Below, piece by piece: positions 1 to 5,953 of a stretch of DNA of 22,347 bases (within the stretch, counting starts at the first letter, position 1; every line of letters begins with the position of its first letter). Origin of the DNA: Candidatus Heimdallarchaeota archaeon AB_125 (GTDB lineage: Archaea > Asgardarchaeota > Heimdallarchaeia > Heimdallarchaeales > Heimdallarchaeaceae); assembly GCA_001940755.1 (NCBI GenBank), contig MEHH01000012.1, positions 1 to 22,347 of the forward strand, written 5' to 3'. Below the pieces are notes generated by a model. The model made no database searches. It had not been told where the DNA came from and saw only the letters and a list, made by a program, of their open reading frames with translations. The position numbers were made by a program, and so were the translations under genes.

Positions 1-1
1 G

Positions 2-475
2 AATATGGGTATGCAGATTTATATCCTAACAGCTCTTCTAGCGATTTTTGAATTTCGAAAGAAAGCAAATCTGAGAAGATATGCCCGTTGGACAAGATAT
101 ATACGGAGATGGTCGTTAGTTGGTTTAACAGTATACATGATACAATTTGCAGATCTCTTCATCAGAATGATATGTACAAATCTAATTGGAGTGGATTTTA
201 CTAATAGGCATCAGCAGGGATTTGGGTGGTCAATCTACATGATGTTCGTAGCTTTTCTGTTCTTTGATGTTCTTATTCGGATTTGGGAAAGATTTCGTTT
301 TATTGGAACATTCGAATGGATGATGATTCAACTCACAAGATTACTAGTTGGAAGAAAACAATATAATTCAGTTAGAATGAAAGTAAAAGAAACTCTCTAT
401 GAAGTTGAACCTATATCATTTGTTCAAAATGAGGTTCTAAAGAGTGAATCACAGGATACAGAATCTATCAGTTAA
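2..475 (+). CDS. C-terminal part of a probable DUF418/DUF1624-like membrane acyltransferase (5' partial)
   Basis: The reading frame is open to the left edge of the window, so this is probably the tail of a longer gene, although an ATG lies at position 5. The visible part is about 156 residues. It has hydrophobic segments near the N-terminus, around WSLVGLTVYMIQ, and around WSIYMMFVAFLFFDVLI, followed by RFRFIGTFEW and then a polar acidic tail. The order 'small residue-LT-x-Y-x-x-Q', a membrane span, 'W..F.F.G..EW....LT' resembles the C-terminal end of DUF418 / heparan-glucosaminide-N-acetyltransferase-like membrane proteins, where a G-P-L-E-W motif closes the domain. That match is from memory of the family and the catalytic part is outside the window. 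It could also be another polytopic membrane protein. Confidence 0.5.
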   Translation, partial: NMGMQIYILTALLAIFEFRKKANLRRYARWTRYIRRWSLVGLTVYMIQFADLFIRMICTNLIGVDFTNRHQQGFGWSIYMMFVAFLFFDVLIRIWERFRFIGTFEWMMIQLTRLLVGRKQYNSVRMKVKETLYEVEPISFVQNEVLKSESQDTESIS

Positions 476-486
476 TATTTTCTGCT

Positions 487-972
487 CTACATTCCATAAT
501 CTAAGTCAAAACGTTCTATAAGGACATCCTCATGATCTTCAAAGTGCCAAAAATCATTTGCTCCAACAAAATCCCAAGTAATTCGTTTATCAGATTTCCT
601 TTTGATATATTCATCTGAGTTAAGGTCTTCATCACTCAAATCTTCAATTTTGTTAATTAAATCTTTAAAAACTCGTTTGGATTCTTTTAATATTTTGTCT
701 AATGTAATCTCCTGAGTATCATTGAAAATCATTTCATTACGTTCTGAAATACTCGCATTCCAAAATTTACTTTCAACTATAGATTTCGTTTCCAAAGCCT
801 TGAGGACTTCTATGTCATACCAAGTAATATGGCAAATAACATCTTTAAAATACCATTTCTCAGAAATCTTTTCTTTATCTAAGCGTTTTTTGATAATAGT
901 ATTAATTAAGGAATCCCAGTGTTTGCGTCTGTATTTCATCTTTTTCAAGAAAGTTTTCGTTGTATATTGCAT
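487..972 (-). CDS. DinB-like four-helix-bundle protein (DinB/ClbS superfamily)
   Basis: Counted from the ATG at 972 the product is 161 residues, the usual size for DinB-like proteins. The segment WYFKDVICHITWYD (His48) matches the 'W.s.kdvl.Hi..w' helix of the superfamily. FWHFEDHEDV (His143, His147) near the C-terminus supplies the other candidate metal ligands, so a three-histidine metal site is plausible. Family members include DNA-damage-inducible proteins, thiol transferases and colibactin-resistance proteins (ClbS/DfsB); the substrate cannot be told here. The open frame extends to a TTG at 981, but the ATG at 972 is preferred because a TATA-like stretch (995-1006) lies about 25 nt upstream, which would give a leaderless mRNA. 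It is divergent from the YciI-like gene at 1177. Confidence 0.65.
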   Translation of the reverse strand: MQYTTKTFLKKMKYRRKHWDSLINTIIKKRLDKEKISEKWYFKDVICHITWYDIEVLKALETKSIVESKFWNASISERNEMIFNDTQEITLDKILKESKRVFKDLINKIEDLSDEDLNSDEYIKRKSDKRITWDFVGANDFWHFEDHEDVLIERFDLDYGM

Positions 973-994
973 ACTAGACAAGAATGCTAAACAG

Positions 995-1006
995 TATAAT
1001 TAAACC
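995..1006 (-). promoter_or_regulatory. TATA-box promoter of the DinB-like gene
   Basis: On the minus strand this reads GGTTTAATTATA. Its centre lies about 26 nt from the ATG at 972, the normal archaeal TATA-to-start-site distance, so transcription would begin at or next to the start codon. Confidence 0.45.
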
Positions 1007-1047
1007 TTTTTAGAAAATTACGAAAATAATACGAAAGGAATCAGAAA

Positions 1048-1066
1048 GGTAGTATTTCATACTATC
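1048..1066. promoter_or_regulatory. Inverted repeat in the DinB-like/YciI-like divergent intergenic region
   Basis: GGTAGTAT-TTC-ATACTATC is an 8-bp inverted repeat (one G-T pair) with a 3-nt centre, roughly midway between the divergent starts at 972 and 1177. Its position suits an operator for a regulator acting on both genes. A second, weaker inverted repeat, ATTCGA/TCGAAT, lies at 1082-1103. The TATA-like candidate for the YciI-like gene is around 1137-1146. The operator role is an inference. Confidence 0.3.
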
Positions 1067-1176
1067 AATTGTGTTGTTTGTATTCGACACATTTGGTTCG
1101 AATCCATTCTACAGTTTCTAGTTCAAAACTTACATTGATATAGTTATTTCAAGGAATCACAATTAGAGGTTTAATT

Positions 1177-1515
1177 ATGAAGAAATTTTTAGTAACTTAT
1201 CATACACCTGCTTCCATTTATGAGAAAATGAGAAATGAAACTCCTGAGAAAAAGCAAAAAAGAAAGCAAACATGGATGAATTGGGCACAAGAAAATAGAA
1301 GCAATCTTGAGGACTTTGGAACACCTTTAGTTCAGGGAAAAACTCTATCAAATAAGGGTGTTTCACCTAGTAATATAGAGTTAAGTGGATATTTCATCTT
1401 TCAAGCAGAGAGTATAAATGAAGCTGTTGAATTATTACAAAATCACCCTCATTTGTTTTCAGATGAAACATGCACATTAGAGATTCATGAAATCATGCAG
1501 ATGCCTGAAATGTAA
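1177..1515 (+). CDS. YciI-like dimeric alpha/beta-barrel protein
   Basis: The product is 112 residues. It begins with a beta strand (MKKFLVTYHTP), has a helical basic stretch (residues 15-45), then GTPLVQGKTLS, a strand ELSGYFIFQAES, the helix INEAVELLQNHPHL, and ends in LEIHEIMQMPEM. This is the ferredoxin-like layout of YciI/DGPF and related dimeric alpha/beta-barrel proteins, in particular 'G.l..g..l' followed by 'Gyfi..a.s.deA.el....P'. No catalytic activity can be assigned; relatives include small lyases, monooxygenases and stand-alone domains of unknown role. The ATG has a good Shine-Dalgarno, AGAGGT at 1165-1170, six bases upstream. It is divergent from the DinB-like gene and convergent with formate-THF ligase. 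Confidence 0.6.
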   Translation: MKKFLVTYHTPASIYEKMRNETPEKKQKRKQTWMNWAQENRSNLEDFGTPLVQGKTLSNKGVSPSNIELSGYFIFQAESINEAVELLQNHPHLFSDETCTLEIHEIMQMPEM

Positions 1516-1571
1516 AGTATGTTTCATCAAAATGTGATGTTTCAGAAGGTGTTGTTAGAAAGAAAAATGAG

Positions 1572-1592
1572 ATAGGATTAGTTTAATCCTAT
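1572..1592 (-). terminator. Hairpin terminator at the 3' end of formate-THF ligase
   Basis: ATAGGATTA / TAATCCTAT is a perfect 9-bp stem with a 3-nt loop. It overlaps the stop codon of the minus-strand ligase gene (1578-1580). On the minus strand it is followed by a T-rich run (complement of about 1558-1570). It lies between convergent genes and could act in both directions. Confidence 0.55.
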
Positions 1593-3281
1593 GATGTCTC
1601 CATCTTCAGTGTAATCCATTCTATTTGCAGCTGGAACTGGAGGTAGTCCAGGCATTAAGAACATTCTTCCACAGATTGGAACAATAAATTTAGCACCAGT
1701 ATAGAGACGAACTTCATCAACATTGAGTGTCCATCCTGTAGGTGCACCCATTAATCCAATCTTATCGGATAGACTAAGTTGGGTTTTGGCCATACAAAGT
1801 GGGAAATCAGAAAAGCCTAGCTTCTCAATGTAAGCAATATCTTGAAGTGCTTGAGGTGAGTATTCAACATCTTCTGCACCATATACTTTTGTAGCGACCT
1901 TTTCAATTTTAGTTTTAATGGAGTCTGAGAATTCATAAGCGAATTTAACGTCACCAGATCCTTTTTCAATAGCAGCTAAAACAGCTTCAGCTAGTTCTAC
2001 ACCACCTTCTCCACCTTTCATGAAAACTTGACTTTCAGCAGCAGTAACACCCAAAGATTCACATTTCTGCTTAATCCAAGCCATTTCTTCGTCATTATCG
2101 AATGGAAAGCGGTTGATAGCAACAACGGGAGGGATGTTGAAAACGTTAAGCATATTGTCAAGATGTTTTTCCACATTTGAAAATCCTTTTTCAAGGGCTT
2201 CTATGTTCTTTTCTTTAGCTTCATCCAAATTAGAGATTCCACCATGGAGCTTGAGGGCTCGAGCAGTAATAACAAGAACAACAGCATTTGGCAGAGTATC
2301 ATATTGACGAGCAACAATATCTACGAATTTTTCGAAACCGAGATCAGCAGCAAAACCACCTTCAGTAATGGTGTAGTCGGCGAGTTTAAGAGCGAGCTTG
2401 GTGGCGACAACGGAAGAATTGCCGTGCGCTATATTTGCGAACGGACCTGCATGTATAAAGCCTGGTACTCCTTCAAAGTTTTGTACTAGATTTGGTTTTA
2501 TTGCATCTTTTAGAATAAGTGTCATTGCACCTACAGCTTCTATATCTCTTGCGAATACTGGTTTATCATCATAAGTATTCCCTACTAAAATGCTTCCTAG
2601 TCTTTCTGTTAAGTCTCCAACGTTTGCTGATAAAGCTAGAATTGCCATTACTTCAGAAGCAGCTGTGATTACGAAACCTGTGTTTCTTATATCTCCACCC
2701 ATTCTTCTTCCACCTAGACCTGTTAGAATATCTCTTAGTGCTCTATCGTTCATATCTAATGTTCTTGGCCAGGTTACTTTTGTTGGATCAATATTGCATT
2801 TGTTTCCTTTTGTCAAATGGTTATCAACCAGTGCAGCTAATAAATTATGAGCTGAAGTAATTGCATGTAAATCTCCTGTAAAGTGCAGATTTATGTCCCA
2901 CATTGGAAATACTTGAGAGAATCCTCCACCTGTTGCTCCTCCTTTTATACCAAAAGTTGGACCCATTGATGGTTCTCTTAGAGCAAACATTACACTCTTA
3001 CCTATCTTTTGCATTGCTTGAGATAGCCCTATTGTTGTAACTGTTTTTCCTTCACCAGCTCTTGAAGCTGTCATTGCTGTGACAGCAATTAATTTTCCAT
3101 TTGGTTTATCTGAATTGAGTATTCTAAGCATGGATTGATAATTTATCTTTGCAACATGCTTTCCAAATTGCTCTAGGTCGTCCTCTTCTAGACCTACTTT
3201 TGCAGCAATTTCTCTAATGTTTTTCATATCTTTTGCTTTTTCTTGAGCAATTTCAATGTCTTTCTTCATTATAATCATCAT
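1578..3281 (-). CDS. fhs: Formate--tetrahydrofolate ligase
   Basis: This ATP-dependent enzyme joins formate to tetrahydrofolate to give 10-formyl-THF, the formate entry step of the folate methyl branch and of C1 metabolism. The 567 residues are close to the family's usual length. Visible marks are the P-loop GEGKT (residues 76-80), the signature GIKGGATGGG (111-120) followed by FSQVFPM, a segment containing FEGVPGFIHAGPFANIAHGN, and the second signature VITARALKLHGG. All regions are intact with no frameshift. Start codons in frame are ATG 3281, ATG 3278 and ATG 3269 (MKKDIEI); the last is also plausible. The gene is single, divergent from the AN1-protease gene across 193-205 nt. Oddly, the arginine codons change from all AGA in the first 245 residues to CGN in the middle, suggesting a mosaic gene. 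Confidence 0.97.
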   Translation of the reverse strand: MMIIMKKDIEIAQEKAKDMKNIREIAAKVGLEEDDLEQFGKHVAKINYQSMLRILNSDKPNGKLIAVTAMTASRAGEGKTVTTIGLSQAMQKIGKSVMFALREPSMGPTFGIKGGATGGGFSQVFPMWDINLHFTGDLHAITSAHNLLAALVDNHLTKGNKCNIDPTKVTWPRTLDMNDRALRDILTGLGGRRMGGDIRNTGFVITAASEVMAILALSANVGDLTERLGSILVGNTYDDKPVFARDIEAVGAMTLILKDAIKPNLVQNFEGVPGFIHAGPFANIAHGNSSVVATKLALKLADYTITEGGFAADLGFEKFVDIVARQYDTLPNAVVLVITARALKLHGGISNLDEAKEKNIEALEKGFSNVEKHLDNMLNVFNIPPVVAINRFPFDNDEEMAWIKQKCESLGVTAAESQVFMKGGEGGVELAEAVLAAIEKGSGDVKFAYEFSDSIKTKIEKVATKVYGAEDVEYSPQALQDIAYIEKLGFSDFPLCMAKTQLSLSDKIGLMGAPTGWTLNVDEVRLYTGAKFIVPICGRMFLMPGLPPVPAANRMDYTEDGDIIGLN

Positions 3282-3363
3282 CTAAGATTGTTAATTGAAC
3301 CCCTTTTCTAAGTTTCTATTAAAAATATTTGGATATTATGATAAAACTAGCTTGCTTATTATT

Positions 3364-3391
3364 GTTATAGAAAAGTCATTTTTCTAATAAC
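3364..3391. promoter_or_regulatory. Hairpin in the fhs / AN1-protease divergent intergenic region
   Basis: GTTATAGAAAA pairs with TTTTCTaATAAC as an 11-bp stem with one bulged A and a 5-6-nt loop. It lies between the divergent starts at 3269/3281 and 3487. It may be an operator or a leader structure; no other evidence is visible. The fhs TATA-like candidate (minus strand) is around 3316-3325. Confidence 0.25.
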
Positions 3392-3460
3392 TACTTCTTG
3401 ATAGAAAGTTGTCAAATAGATACGTTCTAAAATGTCCATGTACCTTGAGGTTTAGAAGTT

Positions 3461-3469
3461 ATAATTATT
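3461..3469 (+). promoter_or_regulatory. TATA box of the AN1-S2P gene
   Basis: ATAATTATT lies 22-26 nt upstream of the ATG at 3487 and there is no Shine-Dalgarno next to that ATG, which fits leaderless transcription. It also argues against the in-frame GTG at 3475, which would lie upstream of the start site. Confidence 0.4.
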
Positions 3470-3486
3470 GAGTAGTGTATAGTTTA

Positions 3487-4446
3487 ATGATATGCGAACA
3501 CCCACAATGCAACATTGATGCTGACATTCTTTTCTATTGTCGATTCTGTAGAGGATCATTCTGTCAGAATCATAGAGATGCTCAGAATCATGCTTGTTCT
3601 CCAACAAAACAAGGAACAGCTACTGGCCAAGCTGGTACCCCTCAGGGTTCAGTTAGACCTGAAGATGTTATGAGACAGTTTGCACAAAGTGTTGCTCATG
3701 CAGCTCAACAAACTCAACAATCCCAAGGTTATCAACCTCCTCCACAATATTTCAAGGATGAAAAAAGCCAGAAGAAATTCATTGAAAAACGTTTAACTCA
3801 ATCTGGACAGTTGTTCTCTTTGGGTAATGAAGTATTAGATATTATAGCTGGTTTTGCTTTAATTGTACTTGTTTTTGGTCTCTTTCAATATTTCGCAGGC
3901 ACATCAGATACTTGGTGGTGGGGATTCGTTGTTTCTATAGTTCTGGTTGGTACTGCTTTTCTCCCTCATGAATTAGCTCATAAATTTGTAGCAATACGTA
4001 AAGGTCAGTTTGCGCGGTATATTCTCTGGGTAAGGGGTCTGATGTTTACTTTACTAACAATGGTTATTGGTATAGGTCTAATTGTTCCAGGATTTGTTGC
4101 TATAGTACCTATGAAAAGACAAATGGACAAGAAAGATCTAGGATTAGTAGCTTTTGCAGGTCCTGCAATAAATGCAATAATTGGAACTATAGCACTAATA
4201 TTCGGTTTGTTATCTCATTATAGTGTTTTGATTTTACCTCCATTATTAGCAAGTCCAAATATATTCATATTAGTTGCTCAATTTAATGGCTTAATTGCTC
4301 TATTCAACTGTATTCCAGTCTGGCAGCTTGATGGTAAGAAGATATTAAATTGGAACAAAGCAGCGTTTTTTGCTTTAGTTGCAGTCAATTTAGCCTTAGT
4401 TATACCAGCATTCATAATTAATCCTTCATTTCTCTCTGGAGGATAA
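3487..4446 (+). CDS. AN1-type zinc finger fused to an M50 site-2 intramembrane protease
   Basis: Counted from ATG 3487 the product is 319 residues. Residues 3-37 form an AN1 zinc finger: C3, C8, C18, C21, C26, H29, H35, C37. The first spacing is C-x4-C rather than the common C-x2-C. A Gln/Pro-rich linker (about 45-90) follows. The membrane part starts near residue 117 and has about six spans. HELAH (161-165) is the HExxH zinc motif of M50 metalloproteases; FNCIPVWQLDG (D282) is the second conserved motif that supplies the third zinc ligand. Family members cut transmembrane substrates inside the bilayer. AN1 fingers bind ubiquitin-like or protein-quality-control partners in eukaryotes, so a substrate-recruiting role is inferred. 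The frame could extend to a GTG at 3475. Confidence 0.88.
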   Translation: MICEHPQCNIDADILFYCRFCRGSFCQNHRDAQNHACSPTKQGTATGQAGTPQGSVRPEDVMRQFAQSVAHAAQQTQQSQGYQPPPQYFKDEKSQKKFIEKRLTQSGQLFSLGNEVLDIIAGFALIVLVFGLFQYFAGTSDTWWWGFVVSIVLVGTAFLPHELAHKFVAIRKGQFARYILWVRGLMFTLLTMVIGIGLIVPGFVAIVPMKRQMDKKDLGLVAFAGPAINAIIGTIALIFGLLSHYSVLILPPLLASPNIFILVAQFNGLIALFNCIPVWQLDGKKILNWNKAAFFALVAVNLALVIPAFIINPSFLSGG

Positions 4447-4497
4447 TATTTTACTCAAAATCTGGATTTTTTCTAATTCCAATCAAAAAAGATAATT

Positions 4498-4542
4498 ATG
4501 ATGAGGTTAAACTCAGATTAAGGATGAACAAGGCATTACTGA
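4498..4542 (+). ncRNA. Candidate C/D-box sRNA
   Basis: Box order fits an archaeal C/D sRNA: ATGATGA (4498-4504, exact C box), CTCA (4512-4515, imperfect D'), AGGATGA (4521-4527, C' with one mismatch) and CTGA (4539-4542, exact D). The C'-to-D interval is 11 nt, suitable for a methylation guide; the C-to-D' interval (7 nt) is too short to guide. There is no convincing terminal stem and the total length is short. It could be chance in AT-rich sequence. Confidence 0.22.
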
Positions 4543-4568
4543 GAGCTTCGGCTCTATGACGAGTCATA
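4542..4568 (+). repeat. Tandem hairpins upstream of tnpB
   Basis: AGAGC-TTCG-GCTCT (4542-4555) is a perfect 5-bp stem closed by a C(UUCG)G tetraloop, one of the most stable RNA loops. It is followed at once by CTATGAC-GA-GTCATAG (4554-4569), a 7-bp inverted repeat. Structures of this sort mark the left end of IS200/IS605-type elements, but here they could equally belong to the host intergenic region. Confidence 0.4.
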
Positions 4569-4590
4569 GTTAGTCTGATTAACTATTTTT
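4566..4590 (+). terminator. Hairpin with T-run upstream of tnpB
   Basis: ATAGTTA-gtctgat-TAACTAT (7-bp stem, 7-nt loop) is followed directly by a run of T residues. It would end transcripts from the AN1-protease gene, or could be the boundary of the inserted element. Confidence 0.4.
4578..4586 (+). repeat. 9-bp direct repeat, left copy (ATTAACTAT)
   Basis: Identical to 5945-5953 on the other side of tnpB. IS200/IS605 elements do not duplicate their target but insert next to a short recognised sequence, so the two copies may show the left target and the right cleavage region. A chance match in AT-rich DNA is possible. Confidence 0.35.
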
Positions 4591-4670
4591 TTCTGCTTTT
4601 TTCCAAGATCCAGATGAGCGAATATCTAGGAAAATTCAAGGGTTTAAATAAGATTTTATTGAGTAAAAGA

Positions 4671-5879
4671 ATGATGAAAACTTCTGTCTTGAGGACTGAA
4701 CGGATAAAAATGAAGCAGAATTTCACGCTTAAGCAGTTGGCGAGGCAGAGTAAAAATCTATACAATTATGGGAATTATATAATCAAAAAACAATTAGAAA
4801 GAAGTAAGTATTTGACCAAAGAGTACGATCTGGCAAACATGCTCAGATACCATCCTTGCTATACAAAGATGCCTGCTCATTCAGCTCAACAAACCATCAA
4901 ATTTCTATGTAAGAGCTGGAAAGGGTATATAAGGGCTAAAAGGGATTATAAGAAGCACCCAGAGAAGTATAACTTTGAAGAGCCCAAAGAGCCTAAATAT
5001 AAGAAGAAAAGGGGTTTCCACACAGTCTATTTTACAGCTGATCAAGTAAGTTTGAAGGAAGGAAGTTATCTCCACTTCCCTAAAAGAGTAGGGTTGAAAG
5101 TTGAAACAAGACTAGCCACAAACACAAAAATCAACCACGCTAGATTGTTATTCAAAGGTACCTGTTTTATCTTAGAGATAGTCTACGAGCAGGAAATAGA
5201 AGAGTTGGGGGATTTAAAAGCTAAACACATCCTTTCCCTTGATTTGGGGGTAAACAACCTTCTAGCAGGTTTGAGTAATAGTATGTCTCCTTTCATCATT
5301 TGTGGACGGAAGCTCAAAGCTATCAACCAGTGGTATAACAAGGAGAAAGCGAGGATACAATCTGTCTACGATTTACAAGGAGTGGGAGAATACGGTCAGA
5401 AGATGAAGAAGATTATAGATAAACGATACTGGCGGATGGAAGATTACATCCATAAAGCTTCAAGGAAAGTGATAAATGTGTGTGCAGATAACGATATCGA
5501 TACCATTGTTATCGGTTACAACCAGAAATGGAAACAACGGACACAGATGGGGAAAAGGAACAACCAGAACTTTGTCAACATCCCTTTCCTGAAGCTCATT
5601 CAGAAGATACAGTATAAAGCTGAAGAAGCAGGTATTCAAGTCATATTAACTGAAGAATCCTACACCTCTAAAAGCTCTTTTCTTGATGGAGAACCTATTC
5701 AGAAACATGTAAGGTATCTAGGTCGGAGAGTAAAACGTGGTCTCTTTCGAAGCAAAACTGGTCTCTTCTTGAATGCTGATTGCAATTCAGCTGGAAATAT
5801 AGGTCGTAAAGTATTCCCGGTGTTGTTCAACTACGGGACAGTGGATGCCGTGAGTCATCCTGTTTGTTTGACTGTTTAA
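4671..5879 (+). CDS. tnpB: TnpB RNA-guided endonuclease (IS605 OrfB family), zinc-ribbon-less type
   Basis: TnpB proteins are RNA-guided DNA nucleases that favour retention of IS200/IS605 elements. From the ATG at 4671 the product is 402 residues. The N-terminal wedge domain starts RTERIKMKQNFTL, a helical region follows, and a RuvC-like core carries LSLDLGVNNL (first Asp, residue 191 from this start), IVIGYNQKWKQ, ILTEESYTSK and NADCNSAGNIGRK (last Asp). The usual Glu of the 'VEDL' motif is replaced by Gly in VIGYN; the Glu of EESYTSK is the likely substitute. The CxxC...CxxC zinc ribbon normally found before the last Asp is absent; that segment reads SFLDGEP...GRRVKRGLFRS, as in a known TnpB subgroup. 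The frame is complete and uninterrupted. The open frame reaches an ATG at 4614, but the family's N-terminus aligns better with 4671/4674. Confidence 0.93.
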   Translation: MMKTSVLRTERIKMKQNFTLKQLARQSKNLYNYGNYIIKKQLERSKYLTKEYDLANMLRYHPCYTKMPAHSAQQTIKFLCKSWKGYIRAKRDYKKHPEKYNFEEPKEPKYKKKRGFHTVYFTADQVSLKEGSYLHFPKRVGLKVETRLATNTKINHARLLFKGTCFILEIVYEQEIEELGDLKAKHILSLDLGVNNLLAGLSNSMSPFIICGRKLKAINQWYNKEKARIQSVYDLQGVGEYGQKMKKIIDKRYWRMEDYIHKASRKVINVCADNDIDTIVIGYNQKWKQRTQMGKRNNQNFVNIPFLKLIQKIQYKAEEAGIQVILTEESYTSKSSFLDGEPIQKHVRYLGRRVKRGLFRSKTGLFLNADCNSAGNIGRKVFPVLFNYGTVDAVSHPVCLTV

Positions 5880-5913
5880 GGTAACTACAACAGCTATGAA
5901 AACAATCGAAAGA

Positions 5914-5935
5914 TTTCTGCGTAATTAAGCGGAAG
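5914..5935 (+). repeat. Right-end hairpin of the tnpB element / 3' part of the probable guide RNA
   Basis: TTTCTGC and GCGGAAG form a 7-bp stem (two G-T pairs) around an 8-nt loop, 35 nt after the tnpB stop. TnpB guide RNAs (omega/reRNAs) cover the tnpB 3' end and end at the element's right boundary after such a hairpin. The short tail AAGCCACTC leads into the right ATTAACTAT repeat. Confidence 0.4.
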
Positions 5936-5944
5936 AAGCCACTC

Positions 5945-5953
5945 ATTAACTAT
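5945..5953 (+). repeat. 9-bp direct repeat, right copy (ATTAACTAT)
   Basis: Same as 4578-4586. It contains the TAG stop codon of the minus-strand IDI-2 gene (5950-5952), so the element sits flush against that gene's end. Joining the left copy to the right flank would leave the stop codon intact. Confidence 0.35.

Larger units (their letters stand above)
4584..5950 (+). mobile_element. Solitary tnpB element (IS200/IS605 group, IS1341-like)
   Basis: A tnpB gene without a partner tnpA lies in an otherwise host intergenic position between two convergent genes, flanked by hairpins and by a 9-bp direct repeat. It uses the CGG arginine codon at least five times, rare in the neighbouring genes that favour AGA, which fits recent arrival. 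Exact ends cannot be fixed from one sequence; the coordinates assume cleavage inside the ATTAACTAT repeats. Confidence 0.5.

Noticed and set aside
1082..1110. tRNA-like T-arm (GGTTCGAATCC) in the DinB/YciI intergenic region
   Set aside because: Only about three stem pairs hold around the loop, and no anticodon arm, D-arm or acceptor stem can be drawn upstream.
2113..2850. Three plus-strand open frames inside the formate-THF ligase gene
   Set aside because: They are antisense shadows of a strongly conserved enzyme gene.
4583..4765. Minus-strand open frame at the left edge of tnpB as a possible tnpA remnant
   Set aside because: No HUH or tyrosine motif of the IS200-type TnpA is present; it is antisense to the tnpB 5' end.
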